A stretch of 64,000 bases of DNA from Endozoicomonas sp. G2_2 (GTDB taxonomy: Bacteria; Pseudomonadota; Gammaproteobacteria; Nevskiales; Salinisphaeraceae). The notes below the pieces were generated by a model. The model saw nothing but the letters and a program-made list of their open reading frames with translations, ran no database searches and had not been told where the DNA came from. The translations under genes and the position numbers were made by a program. Of this stretch, positions 53,921 to 62,856 are shown piece after piece (the stretch's first letter is position 1; each line of letters opens with the position of its first letter). The stretch is from the NCBI RefSeq assembly GCF_017744135.1, contig NZ_JAGHQU010000005.1:124001-188000 (forward strand). The letters are read 5' to 3'.

Positions 53921-55345
53921 ATGACGGATCTACGCTGGACGAAAGTCCTGGCGCTCACGATGGTGGGCGCGCTGGTGGTCGGCTGTTCCGATAGCGGGGG
54001 CAGTGACGATAATGTGGATACTGGCGATCAGGCGACCCGTGTGCAGGACACGCGCGAATTCGCGGTTCAAGAGGAAACGTTGGCGTTCGAGGCGATCGAC
54101 GGTGTCGAGACCGATCGCTGGACCGGGGTCATGGACAACGGCGCGGGTTATCGCGTCGAAGTGCCGGCCGAAGGGAACTGGAACGGCATGCTGGTCATGT
54201 ATGCCCACGGCTACCGCGGTGAAGGCTCTGAGTTGACAGTGAGCAGCCCGGCTCTGCGTAGCTACTACATTAGCCGGGGCTACGCTTGGGCCGCCTCGAG
54301 CTACAGCACGAACTACTACGACGTGCGTACTGGCGTCGAAGACACCAACGCGCTGGCCAATGCGTTCGTGGATATCGCCGCCCAGAACGGCCGCACGCTG
54401 ATGGCGCCGTCCAAGATCTATATCACCGGCGATTCCATGGGTGGCCATGTGACCGCGGCCGCGATCGAAGCCGAAACCCAGGCCACGGCCGCGAACAAGG
54501 TCACCTATGCCGGTGCCGTGCCGCGCTGTGGCGTGGTGGGCGGCACCTACGAGTTCGACTACCTGTTGAACTTCACCTTCGCCGCTCAGCATGTCGCAGA
54601 TATGGGGCCGACGAGCTACCCGGCGACAGACTTCGACCAGGCCGCCATCGACGACGTGCTGTGGACCACCACGCCGAGTTTCGCGGCGCAGGGGGTGCCG
54701 ACAGAGGCCGGCCTGCAGCTCGAGAACATCGTTCGCACGCTCAGCGGTGGCGATCGTCCGACCTTCGAACAGGGCTTTCGCGGCGGCTACTACAACGTGG
54801 TCATGGGCACCGGCGGTCGTGACGGCACCGTCAACGGCATCCTGCTGCGCAACCTGAGTGGCAACGAGGGCGTGAATTACAACCTCGACGGCGACCCGGA
54901 CAACAGCACGTCTGAGGAAACGGCATTCAACGAGTCCATGTTCCGCGTCATGGCCGATCCGGCCGCCAATCCGCTGCGCAACGACGGCGTGCGCTGGATC
55001 CCGCAGGTCAACGGCGAGTTCACCGTGCCGGTGGTGAGTCTGCATAACCTGGGCGATCTGTACGTGCCGTTCGTGCACGAGCAGATCTATCGCGAGCGTG
55101 CCGAGGCCAACGGCAGCGACGCCTGGCTGGTGCAGCGGGCCATCCGTTCCTCGCCGCACTGCAGTTTCGAAGCCGCCGAACTCATCAGTGCCTTCGACGC
55201 CATGATTGCCTGGGAGCAGAATGGCACCAAGCCGGAAGGCGACGACGTAACCACGGCCAGCGTGGTGGCGGACGAGAACTACGGCTGCCGATTCACTACC
55301 GCGACGCGCACGGGGGTGCCAGCCTGCCCGGCGACGGTGCAGTAA
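53921..55345 (+). CDS. Lipoprotein of the alpha/beta-hydrolase fold
   Basis: 474 residues from the ATG at 53921, with GAGGGG upstream. The lipobox VVGC gives lipidated Cys22, followed by a Ser/Asp/Gly linker. The core has HGYRGEG near 96 and the nucleophile elbow TGDSMGG with Ser172. A late His lies in SPHCSFEA. FEQGFRGGYYNVV and VVSLHNLGDLYVPFVHEQIY match no subfamily I can name. It is probably an envelope-anchored esterase, lipase or peptidase. The gene ends at a strong terminator. Confidence 0.78.
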   Translation: MTDLRWTKVLALTMVGALVVGCSDSGGSDDNVDTGDQATRVQDTREFAVQEETLAFEAIDGVETDRWTGVMDNGAGYRVEVPAEGNWNGMLVMYAHGYRGEGSELTVSSPALRSYYISRGYAWAASSYSTNYYDVRTGVEDTNALANAFVDIAAQNGRTLMAPSKIYITGDSMGGHVTAAAIEAETQATAANKVTYAGAVPRCGVVGGTYEFDYLLNFTFAAQHVADMGPTSYPATDFDQAAIDDVLWTTTPSFAAQGVPTEAGLQLENIVRTLSGGDRPTFEQGFRGGYYNVVMGTGGRDGTVNGILLRNLSGNEGVNYNLDGDPDNSTSEETAFNESMFRVMADPAANPLRNDGVRWIPQVNGEFTVPVVSLHNLGDLYVPFVHEQIYRERAEANGSDAWLVQRAIRSSPHCSFEAAELISAFDAMIAWEQNGTKPEGDDVTTASVVADENYGCRFTTATRTGVPACPATVQ

Positions 55346-55655
55346 GCGCCGCGTATTGTTGAACCGGTGTACGGGCCGGGGCTGACGCCCCGGCCTTTTT
55401 TTGTTTTGCCGGAGTTGGTGGGCGTTCGCGGCCCCGCGCTGTGTGCGCTCCATAGCGCGACGCCTCGGCAAGGTGTCGGTGCCGCGCGGCCCGGCGGGCC
55501 GCTAATCGGCAGGCGTACGCGCCACCGCGTCGTGCGCTCTATTGCAGGTCCCGTGACGCAGCCCTGGAGCACCGAAGCCGAGCGCGCGCACGCCACGCCC
55601 CTGTCGGCGCAAGGGGATCCGGCGGCTGAAACGCGCGTCGTGCGCGTTCAGCGGG
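55346..55655. other. 310-base spacer after the lipoprotein hydrolase
   Basis: Holds the terminator at 55374-55402 and otherwise no feature that can be supported. GC-rich short direct and inverted stretches occur but without clear structure. Confidence 0.55.
55374..55402 (+). terminator. Rho-independent terminator of the lipoprotein hydrolase gene
   Basis: A perfect 8-bp stem, GGCCGGGG with CCCCGGCC, around CTGACG, followed by seven T. It lies 28 bases after the stop codon. Confidence 0.93.
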
Positions 55656-56627
55656 TCAGTGCGATTTTCGGCTGCTCATCAGGCTCGCCACGGTCGTCAC
55701 GATCAGAACGCCGATGATGATCGACAGCGACAGCCAGATCGGGATTTCCGGCACCAGATGCACTTCCTGGCCGCCGTTGATGAAGGGTAGCTCGTTGGTG
55801 TGCAGCGCGTGGATCATCAGCTTGATGCCGATGAAGCCCAAAATCACCGCCAGACCGAGCGAGAGATAGACCAGCCGGTCGAGCAGCCCGCCCAGCAGGA
55901 AGTAGAGCTGGATCAGGCCGAGCAGGGCGAAGGCGTTGGCGGTGAACACGATATAGGGCTCCTTGGTGAGCCCGTAGATCGCCGGGATCGAATCCAGCGC
56001 AAACAGGATATCGGTGGCGCCGATGGCGATCATCACGATCAGCATGGGCGTGATGACGCGCTTGCCGTTTTCGATCGTGAACAGGCGCGTGCCGTCGTAC
56101 TCGTCGGTGGCCGGCAGGTATTTCTGCGCCAGGCGCACGAGAATATTGGGCTCGTATTCCTCGTCCTCGTCGTGCGAGGTACGCGCCAGACTCCAGGCGG
56201 TATAGATGAGAAACAGCCCGAAGATATAGAACACCCAGGAGAAGTTCTCGATTGCGGCTGCACCGAGGGCGATGAATATCGTGCGCAGGATGAGCGCGAT
56301 CACCACGCCGACCAGCAGCACCTTCTGCTGGTATTCGGCCGGCACGTTGAACGACCCCATGATGATGACGAACACGAACAGATTGTCGACGGACAGGCTC
56401 TTCTCGGTGATGTAACCGGCGAAGTACTCGATGCCGTGATCGTGGCCCCAGACCATCCACAGGCCGATGCCGAAGATCACCGCGAGTACCACGTAGAACA
56501 CCGACCAGCCGCCGGCCTCCTTGAGCGACGGGGCATGCGGCGTGCGCACGTGTGCATAGAAGTCGAAGATGAGCAGGGCCAGAATGCCCGCAATCGTGCT
56601 GCCCCAGACCCAGACCGGTACGTCCAT
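55656..56627 (-). CDS. TerC family membrane protein
   Basis: 323 residues from the ATG at 56627 with GAGGAG upstream. About eight helices, with family motifs EYFAGYITEKSLSVDNLFVF and ATDILFALDSIPAIYGLTKEP carrying conserved Asp residues that bind metal. TerC proteins are linked to manganese or calcium export to secreted proteins and to tellurite resistance. No ter cluster is nearby and no Mn2+ riboswitch was seen upstream. Confidence 0.9.
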   Translation of the reverse strand: MDVPVWVWGSTIAGILALLIFDFYAHVRTPHAPSLKEAGGWSVFYVVLAVIFGIGLWMVWGHDHGIEYFAGYITEKSLSVDNLFVFVIIMGSFNVPAEYQQKVLLVGVVIALILRTIFIALGAAAIENFSWVFYIFGLFLIYTAWSLARTSHDEDEEYEPNILVRLAQKYLPATDEYDGTRLFTIENGKRVITPMLIVMIAIGATDILFALDSIPAIYGLTKEPYIVFTANAFALLGLIQLYFLLGGLLDRLVYLSLGLAVILGFIGIKLMIHALHTNELPFINGGQEVHLVPEIPIWLSLSIIIGVLIVTTVASLMSSRKSH

Positions 56628-56710
56628 CGAATCGTTCTCCTCATGGCGCGCGAAAGCGGCGCGCCGTCGTTGCCGCGATGCTACCCGCATGGGCGTCAAC
56701 GCATTGTTAA

Positions 56711-56748
56711 CGCGGGCGACGGCCCATGGGCCACGGCGATCGCCCGCG
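56711..56748. repeat. Nested inverted repeat between terC and the permease gene
   Basis: Outer arms CGCGGGCGA and TCGCCCGCG (9 bp, perfect) enclose a 12-base palindrome GGCCCATGGGCC at 56721-56732. It lies in the divergent spacer and could be a shared operator. Confidence 0.45.
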
Positions 56749-56846
56749 GCATCATCGCACGTTAGCGGTGTGCGTCACGGGAATTGCGAGGGCGACGGGC
56801 TGGCCGGCGATGCTATCTTACGCGCCTCGAAATTCAGGGAGAGTTG

Positions 56847-58223
56847 ATGGTGCAGTGGGCAAAACGCACGGCAGGTGAATCGCCGTACTGGGGCGCGGGG
56901 CCGTTCAAGGTTCGGTTACCGTTCTTGCATTACCGCTTCGAATGGCCGGATTACCTGCAGGGCCTGTTGATGTGCGCGGTCGACCTGGCCGCGATTCCGC
57001 TGATGACCGATCTGCTGGGCATGCCCTTCGAGGCTGCTCTGGCCGTGGTCATGCTCAACGGTCTGTTCTATCTCACCCATCATCTGTTGGGCGACCCGGT
57101 GGTGCCGGGCTGGATCACCCCGGCGATTCCCCTGCTCATCGCCTACTGCGAAGGCTTTCCGGAGGGCGTGGATCGCGTGCATGCGCTCATTGCCTTTCAG
57201 TTCATGCTCGGGGCGCTGTCGATAGGCCTCGGCGTGACCGGGCTGGCCAAGCATGTCGTGCGCTTCGTGCCGCCTGCGCTCAAGGCCGGCATCATCATGG
57301 GCGCGGGCCTGGCCGCGGTGAACAGCGTGTTCTCCGACGGCGGGCGTTTCTGGACGTTTCCGTTCACCATCTCGATCGCCGTGGGGCTGGCCTTCCTGCT
57401 GATCTTTTCGCAGGGCTTCAACGTGCTCAAGCAGCGCAACGCGGTGTTCGGGCTGATCGGCAAGCTGGGCATCTTCCCGATCATCGCGCTCGCCATCGTG
57501 ATTGCGCCGCTCTTCGGCGAAGCGCCGTGGCCGAACGTGGAATGGGGCTTTTCCAAGCCGGACTTCGCGACCCTGTGGGCCGAGTACACGGTGTTCGGCG
57601 TCGGTCTGCCGCCAGCCTGGTTCTTCATCCAGGCGCTGCCGATGGTTGCGGCGACCTATATCGTGCTGTTCGGCGACGTGCTTCAGTCCAAGGCGCTGCT
57701 CGACGAAGCCGATAGCGCGCGCCCGGACGAGGACATCGACTACAACCCGGACCGCGCGCACATGATCTTCGGCGCGCGTAACGCGAGCATGAGTATCCTC
57801 GGCCCGGATGTTGCCATGTGCGGCCCGCTTTGGGCGGCCATGCATGTGGTGATCGTCGAGCGCTACAAGGAAGGCCGCAAGGCCATGGATTCCATCTTCG
57901 GCGGCTCGGGTTCGTTTCGCTGGGGTACCAACACCGGCCTGCTGCTGCTGCCGATCGTGTCCGTGATCCAGCCGATTCTGGGCGTGGCCCTGGCGCTGAC
58001 CCTGCTCATTCAGGGCTATGTGAGCGTGCGTATCGGCATCATGGAAGCCCGCAGCCAGCGCGATCTGGGTATCGCAGGCGTGACCGCCGGCGTGCTCGTC
58101 ACCCAGGGTGCGGCCTGGGCGTTCGGCATCGGCATCGGCCTGTGCCTGCTCATCTACGGCAAGCGGTTCTTTTCCGGCGAGGTCGATGAAACCTTCGTCA
58201 AGGATACGGACGGTGACCGCTAG
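56847..58223 (+). CDS. NCS2/SLC23-like or related permease
   Basis: 458 residues, start after AGGGAGA. About twelve hydrophobic segments. GDPVVPGWITPAIPLLIAY at the first helices and a repeat of the nucleobase-ascorbate-type fold suggest an NCS2-related carrier, but the canonical QH and NxG motifs are not obvious. FGDVLQSKALLDEADSARPDED and GPDVAMCGPLWAA are characteristic of this particular subgroup. Substrate unknown; it differs clearly from the NCS2 permease at 15162. Confidence 0.62.
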   Translation: MVQWAKRTAGESPYWGAGPFKVRLPFLHYRFEWPDYLQGLLMCAVDLAAIPLMTDLLGMPFEAALAVVMLNGLFYLTHHLLGDPVVPGWITPAIPLLIAYCEGFPEGVDRVHALIAFQFMLGALSIGLGVTGLAKHVVRFVPPALKAGIIMGAGLAAVNSVFSDGGRFWTFPFTISIAVGLAFLLIFSQGFNVLKQRNAVFGLIGKLGIFPIIALAIVIAPLFGEAPWPNVEWGFSKPDFATLWAEYTVFGVGLPPAWFFIQALPMVAATYIVLFGDVLQSKALLDEADSARPDEDIDYNPDRAHMIFGARNASMSILGPDVAMCGPLWAAMHVVIVERYKEGRKAMDSIFGGSGSFRWGTNTGLLLLPIVSVIQPILGVALALTLLIQGYVSVRIGIMEARSQRDLGIAGVTAGVLVTQGAAWAFGIGIGLCLLIYGKRFFSGEVDETFVKDTDGDR

Positions 58224-58232
58224 CCCGATCGC

Positions 58233-58802
58233 GTGGTTCGAGTCTGCGCCGTGAGCGGGGTGCGCAGTGTTTGTGTCTACTGCGGCTCGCGCGACGGTGC
58301 GCGGGCCGACTACCGACAGGCGGCGAGCGCGCTGGGTGGGCTCATCGCCCGGCGCGGCTGGCGGCTGGTCTATGGCGGTGCCCAGATCGGGCTGATGGGC
58401 GCAGTCGCCAATGCCGCCCTCGCGGCCGGCGGTGACGTGCTGGGCGTGATTCCCGAATCCATGATGGATCGCGAGATTGCCCATGTCGGGCTGACCGAGC
58501 TGCAGGTGGTATCCGGCATGCATGCGCGCAAGCTCGCGATGATGGACGCCGCCGATGCCTTCGTCGCGCTGCCCGGCGGCTTCGGTACCCTGGAAGAGCT
58601 GTTCGAGGTGCTGACCTGGCACCAGCTCGGCTGGCACGACAAGCCTTGCGGCCTGCTCGACGTGGGCGGTTTCTACGCGCCGCTGGTGCAGGCGATGGCC
58701 CACATGCGTGACGAAGGCTTCGTCTCGGCGACGCATGTAGAGCGCATCAAGGTTGCCAACACCCCCGCCGGCCTGCTCGAATCGCTTCAAACAGACGCCT
58801 GA
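58233..58802 (+). CDS. LOG family protein (cytokinin riboside-5'-monophosphate phosphoribohydrolase-like)
   Basis: 189 residues from a GTG at 58233; another GTG at 58251 is possible. YGGAQIGLMG (47-56) and PGGFGTLEE (114-122) are the two nucleotide-binding signatures of the LOG/TIGR00730 family. The enzyme hydrolyses AMP-like nucleoside monophosphates to base and ribose-5-phosphate. Nine bases after the permease stop, so possibly co-transcribed, which might point to a nucleobase link. Confidence 0.9.
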   Translation: MVRVCAVSGVRSVCVYCGSRDGARADYRQAASALGGLIARRGWRLVYGGAQIGLMGAVANAALAAGGDVLGVIPESMMDREIAHVGLTELQVVSGMHARKLAMMDAADAFVALPGGFGTLEELFEVLTWHQLGWHDKPCGLLDVGGFYAPLVQAMAHMRDEGFVSATHVERIKVANTPAGLLESLQTDA

Positions 58803-58866
58803 GGCGTCTTGCGAACCCGCGCGCACCACAGGCAGACCGTCGCGCTGCCGTATTCGGAGACTACCC

Positions 58867-60375
58867 ATGAGCCCCAGTCAGGACAGCGTTTCCTCCAACC
58901 AGCAGAAGGCGCATTCGACCAGCCGCGCCGGGCGTATCGGCCTGTTTCTCGGCCCGCTGCTGATGCTGGTCACGCTGGTGCTGCCGGCGCCGGCCGGCAT
59001 GGAAACCGCGGCCTGGCATTGCGCGGGTCTGGCGCTGTTCATGGCCACGTGGTGGGCAACCGAGGCAATCCCGATTCCCGCCACCTCCCTGCTGCCGCTG
59101 GCCATCGGCCCGGCGATCGGCGTGGGCGGCATCGAGGATCTCGCGGCGTCCTATGCCGACGACATCATCTTCCTGTTTCTCGGCGGCTTTTTGCTGGGTC
59201 TGGCGATGCAGCGCTGGAATCTGCATCGGCGCATTGCGCTGGCCACGCTGCTGGCGGTCGGCTCCAGCCCGGCCCGTCAGATCGCGGGTTTCATGATCGC
59301 CACGGGCTTCATCTCCATGTGGGTGTCCAACACCGCGACCTCGATCATGATGCTGCCGATCGGCATGTCGGTGGTCAGTCTTATGGCTGAAAACCCGGGC
59401 GAAGAACGATCGCCCGCCGTCGACCGCTACGCCACGCGCCTGTTGCTGGGCATCGCCTATGCCGCCTCGATCGGCGGCGTGGCCACGCTCATCGGCACCC
59501 CGCCCAACGCGCTGCTGGCGGGCTATCTGTCGTCGGACCAGGGCATCGATATCGGCTTCGCCCAGTGGATGATCGTGGGCATTCCAGTGTCGATCACCAT
59601 GATGGCTGCGGCCTGGGCATGGCTGGTGTGGGGCGGCTTCGACCTGGACAACAGCCAGTCCGGCCGCGACATGCTCAAAAGCGAGATGGACAAGCTTGGC
59701 GCGCTCACGCCGGCGGAGAAACGTGTCGGCGTGATGTTTATGCTCGCCGCCGGCCTGTGGATATTCCGGCCGCTGCTCAACAGCGCCGGTCTCGACTGGT
59801 TGTCGGACGCGATGATCGCCATGGCTATTGGCGTGGCGTTGTTCGTGGTCCCCGCCGGCAGTGGCCGCGTCGGTCCCGATCGCGAACCCGCCGAAAGCGG
59901 GCGGTTGATGAACTGGGAGAACGAGGCGAACGTGCCCTGGGGCGTGCTGCTGCTGTTCGGCGGTGGCCTGGCGCTGGCCGGTGCGATCAAGAGCACCGGG
60001 CTGGCGGAATGGATCGCCACCCAGATGGAGGTCTTCGGCGTGCTGCCCAGCGTGCTGCTGATCGGCGCTGTCGTGCTGGTAATCATCTCGCTGACCGAAG
60101 TCAGCTCGAACACGGCGACCGCGGCCGTTTTCATGCCGCTGCTCGGGGCGCTGGCCGGCTCGGTCGGCGTCGACGTGCTGCTGTTGACCGTGCCCGCCGC
60201 GATCGCGGCCAGCTGTGCCTTCATGATGCCGGTCGCCACGCCGCCCAACGCCATCGTGTTCGCCACCGGGCGCATGCGTATCCAGTCGATGATGCGGGCA
60301 GGGCTGGCGCTCAACGTGGTCTGCGTGATCCTGGCCACGCTGATTCCGTATCTCATCATCAGTACGTTCTGGTAA
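58867..60375 (+). CDS. DASS/SLC13 family anion (dicarboxylate/sulfate) transporter
   Basis: 502 residues from the ATG at 58867. Two inverted halves with the motifs SNTATSIMMLPIG and later SSNTATAAVFMPLLG, and GTPPNALLAGYL and ATPPNAIVFATG, the carboxylate- and sodium-binding sites of the INDY/VcINDY type. About 11-12 helices. Likely an Na+-coupled uptake system for succinate, malate or a similar anion. Confidence 0.92.
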   Translation: MSPSQDSVSSNQQKAHSTSRAGRIGLFLGPLLMLVTLVLPAPAGMETAAWHCAGLALFMATWWATEAIPIPATSLLPLAIGPAIGVGGIEDLAASYADDIIFLFLGGFLLGLAMQRWNLHRRIALATLLAVGSSPARQIAGFMIATGFISMWVSNTATSIMMLPIGMSVVSLMAENPGEERSPAVDRYATRLLLGIAYAASIGGVATLIGTPPNALLAGYLSSDQGIDIGFAQWMIVGIPVSITMMAAAWAWLVWGGFDLDNSQSGRDMLKSEMDKLGALTPAEKRVGVMFMLAAGLWIFRPLLNSAGLDWLSDAMIAMAIGVALFVVPAGSGRVGPDREPAESGRLMNWENEANVPWGVLLLFGGGLALAGAIKSTGLAEWIATQMEVFGVLPSVLLIGAVVLVIISLTEVSSNTATAAVFMPLLGALAGSVGVDVLLLTVPAAIAASCAFMMPVATPPNAIVFATGRMRIQSMMRAGLALNVVCVILATLIPYLIISTFW

Positions 60376-60385
60376 GGGGCCGGCC

Positions 60386-60979
60386 TTGGCCCGCCCCATT
60401 GAGGCGCCGGTGCGCGCCGACCGCGTGCCGGATTTCATCGCCATCGACGTGGAAACCGCGAACAACGACGCGGGCAGCATCTGCCAGATCGGCTTCGCGA
60501 CCTTTGCCGACGGCGCGCTGGTGGACAACTGGTCGTGGTTGATCAATCCGCGTACCTGGTTTTCCGGTCACAACATCGCGATTCACGGTATCCGCGCGGC
60601 CGATGTCGCCGACGCCCCCGGCTGGGACGAACGTTACGACGAGATCGCGGCGCTGCTCGCCGGGCGCACCGTGGTCTCGCATACGGCCTTTGACGTCACC
60701 GCGACGGCACGCGCCTGCGCGCGCCACGACTTGCCGTTGCTGGCCGCGCAATGGCTGGACTCCGCCCGGGTCGCGCGGCGCGCGTTTCGTCAGTTCGCCC
60801 GGCGCGGCTGGGGGCTCGCCAGCCTGTCCGCGCATCTGGCGATCGATTTCGAACACCACGATGCGGGCGAGGATGCCCGTGCCGCGGGCCTGGTGGTGAT
60901 GGCCGCCGTCGAGGCCAGCGGCCGTTCGGTTAGCGATTGGCTCACCGACGCCCACCGGCCGCTGCGCGAGTTTGCGTAG
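60386..60979 (+). CDS. DEDDh 3'-5' exonuclease
   Basis: 197 residues, probably from a TTG at 60386 after AAGGGG. Catalytic acids are DVE (D21 and E23), D103 in HTAFDV, and the HD pair His158/Asp163 in HHDAGEDARAAG, the DEDDh set. Related to the proofreading epsilon subunit and other exonucleases. Likely role in repair or RNA/DNA trimming; substrate unknown. Ten bases after the DASS transporter stop. Confidence 0.85.
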   Translation: MARPIEAPVRADRVPDFIAIDVETANNDAGSICQIGFATFADGALVDNWSWLINPRTWFSGHNIAIHGIRAADVADAPGWDERYDEIAALLAGRTVVSHTAFDVTATARACARHDLPLLAAQWLDSARVARRAFRQFARRGWGLASLSAHLAIDFEHHDAGEDARAAGLVVMAAVEASGRSVSDWLTDAHRPLREFA

Positions 60980-61007
60980 CCGCGTTCGCCCGGCGTGCGA
61001 GACGACG

Positions 61008-61035
61008 GCTAAAAGTGCACGCGTGCAGTTTTAGC
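61008..61035. repeat. 28-base near-perfect palindrome
   Basis: GCTAAAA and TTTTAGC arms (7 bp) and an inner TGCAC/GTGCA pair, with one G-G mismatch, leave no loop. It sits in the 121-base gap between the exonuclease and MpaB genes and could be an operator or transcript-end signal. The T-run is only four bases. Confidence 0.5.
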
Positions 61036-61100
61036 GGCGCCACGCGCATCTGCCGGCCCAGGCGCGCGGTATAGTCGAAAGCCTGTTTTCATCGAGTTTC

Positions 61101-62048
61101 ATGCCGGTGTTCGATCGTTTCACCCAGCGCCTGCCTGCGCCGAATCAACTGCTCACGCCGCTGCACAAGCGTCTGCGCGACTGGATCGTGGGTGTGGTCG
61201 CGACGACCGAGGACTTCGGCATCGACTACGACGCGCCGGTCGGCGACGCCGGCCTGTTCGGCCCGGACAGCGTGACCTGGAAGATCCACGGCGATTTCCC
61301 CGGCATGATGTCCGGCGGCATTGCCGCGCTCATGCTGCAGACGCTGCATCCGCGTGCGCTCGCGGGGGTGTGGGATCACTCCAATTTCCGCGACGACCCG
61401 CTGGGTCGGCTGCGGCGCACGACCATGTTCGTGGCCGCGACCACCTATGCGCCGACCGCCGACGCCGAGCGCATCATCGAGCTGGTCGACCGTATCCACG
61501 ACCGCGTGCGCGGCACCACGCCCGAAGGCGAGCGCTATTCCGCCCACGATCCGGATCTGCTCACCTGGGTGCACTGCACCGAGATGGCGAGTTTTCTCGA
61601 CGGCTATATGCGCTATCGCCGGCCCGACCTGAGCGTGGCCGTGCAGGATCGCTACTTCGACGAGACCCGGCGCATCGCCGAAGCGCTCGGGGCACAGAAT
61701 GTTCCGGGCTCGCGCGCCGAGATGGACGACTACTTCGCCGCCATGCAGCCGCGGCTGCGCTTCGACGAGCGTTCTCGCGCGACGCTGGCGGTGCTCGAAG
61801 CCATGGAGCTGCCGATTCCCATCGCCGGCGTGTCGCGGCGCATGTTTCTCGGTGCCGGCGCGGCACTATTGCCGCTCTGGGCGCGTGAACTCATTCACCG
61901 CACGCCGCGTCAGCGGTTGATCGATCGCGGGGCTGCCGAAAGCCTCAACCGTGTCGCGCCGCTCATTCGTGCGGCGATGTCGGAAGGCGTGGCCGTGCGC
62001 TCGGCCCGGCGGGCTGGGGCGGACAGGGATTGTCTGCGTTTCGACTGA
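61101..62048 (+). CDS. MpaB/DUF2236-family oxygenase-like protein
   Basis: 315 residues. The segments FGPDSVTWKIHGDFPGMMSGG, DPLGRLRRTTMFVAATTYA and LLTWVHCTEMASFLDGY (conserved His) are typical of the DUF2236/MpaB group, which includes rubber oxygenase (Lcp) and binds haem or iron. The specific substrate is unknown. Confidence 0.85.
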   Translation: MPVFDRFTQRLPAPNQLLTPLHKRLRDWIVGVVATTEDFGIDYDAPVGDAGLFGPDSVTWKIHGDFPGMMSGGIAALMLQTLHPRALAGVWDHSNFRDDPLGRLRRTTMFVAATTYAPTADAERIIELVDRIHDRVRGTTPEGERYSAHDPDLLTWVHCTEMASFLDGYMRYRRPDLSVAVQDRYFDETRRIAEALGAQNVPGSRAEMDDYFAAMQPRLRFDERSRATLAVLEAMELPIPIAGVSRRMFLGAGAALLPLWARELIHRTPRQRLIDRGAAESLNRVAPLIRAAMSEGVAVRSARRAGADRDCLRFD

Positions 62049-62136
62049 GGGTTATCGAACAAAACTAGTTCGGTGCTTTGTAACCTCTTGTTTCGGGCTG
62101 CCGGTTCTGTAGCACTCACGAGTTTGTTGGACCGAT

Positions 62137-62207
62137 GGTTTCGCACTGCTGTGCGAGTCACTTCTCTTTGCTTGTCCAAAGAGAAGTAACCAAGAGAAAA
62201 GACACCC
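62137..62207 (+). repeat. Left terminal inverted repeat
   Basis: Outer 22 bases are a perfect inverse of 62722-62743. Hairpin arms are ACTTCTCTTTG (62160-62170) and CAAAGAGAAGT (62177-62187). Confidence 0.8.
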
Positions 62208-62672
62208 GGGTTACGCGCCGGCGCGGAGCGCCGGTGCACTGCGATGCTCGGTCCGAAGGGATGCGGCCAGAACTCGCGTCGCTTTGGCGACGCTCAAACA
62301 GCTGGCCGCACCGGCGCAGTGCGCCGGACACCCTTCGGCCCTGTGCTTCTCGTCGCTTCACAAGGGGCCCGAATACAGGCGCCGCGGCCCGACTGTCGCC
62401 GTTGGAACAACTGCCGAGTAGAGGTTGGATCGGATGGCTGCGTTCCGGTCGGACTTGCCTTCGGCATTGTCCGACGAAGATCGCTTTGCGATCTTGGCGA
62501 AGCGTCAGCGAGCCGGTCTTCGTTTGTATTAGGCCCCCTTGGGCGCAGCGCCGAGCAGCGCGGGCCGCAAGCGGATCAAGGCGGCCGGATGTTTGAGCGC
62601 AGCGAGTTTCCGGCTGGCCCGCTTGCGGCCGGAGCCGCGCAGGGCACCGATGCGTAGCCTCGGCGCAAGACA

Positions 62673-62743
62673 GGGTGTCTTTTGTTTTGGTGCCTTTTAT
62701 TTGGACAAGCAAATAAAAGACACTCGCACAGCAGTGCGAAACC
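62673..62743 (-). repeat. Right terminal inverted repeat
   Basis: Hairpin arms are CTTTTATTTG (62694-62703) and CAAATAAAAG (62710-62719). The loop GACAAG is the reverse complement of the left loop, while the stem bases differ from the left arm in paired fashion. Confidence 0.8.
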
Positions 62744-62856
62744 CCAAGTAAAAATTCACCCGCATCGTCGGTTCAAACACTCGCGCTATCAAGTGGCGAG
62801 CCTCAGCCTGACGGTGAGAGTCGATTCCGATCGAGCACGCTCAAAAGCCACCCAAA

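Larger units (their letters stand above)
62137..62743. mobile_element. 607-bp non-coding element with long terminal inverted repeats
   Basis: The ends 62137-62207 and 62673-62743 are inverted copies of about 71 bases with about ten mismatches; the outermost 22 bases match perfectly. Each end contains a perfect hairpin: 11 bp with loop CTTGTC at the left, 10 bp with the inverted loop GACAAG at the right. The interior has further short hairpins (AGATCGC/GCGATCT, CCGGCGC/GCGCCGG, GCGTCGC/GCGACGC). Open frames inside contain SLDKQ/LVQRE-type strings that, from recall, appear as spurious proteins in many proteobacteria. No transposase and no clear target duplication. Likely a MITE-like or structured-RNA repeat. 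Confidence 0.65.

Noticed and set aside
53548-53958. Minus-strand open frame of about 136 codons after glutamate dehydrogenase
   Set aside because: No recognisable protein, no ribosome binding site and it covers hairpins and part of the next gene's start.
56628-56846. Possible manganese (yybP-ykoY) riboswitch upstream of terC
   Set aside because: The conserved loop sequences of that riboswitch are not present; only a palindrome is seen.
62135-62712. Open frames on both strands inside the 607-bp element
   Set aside because: They begin and end in the repeat ends, have no recognisable domain and are explained by the repeat structure.
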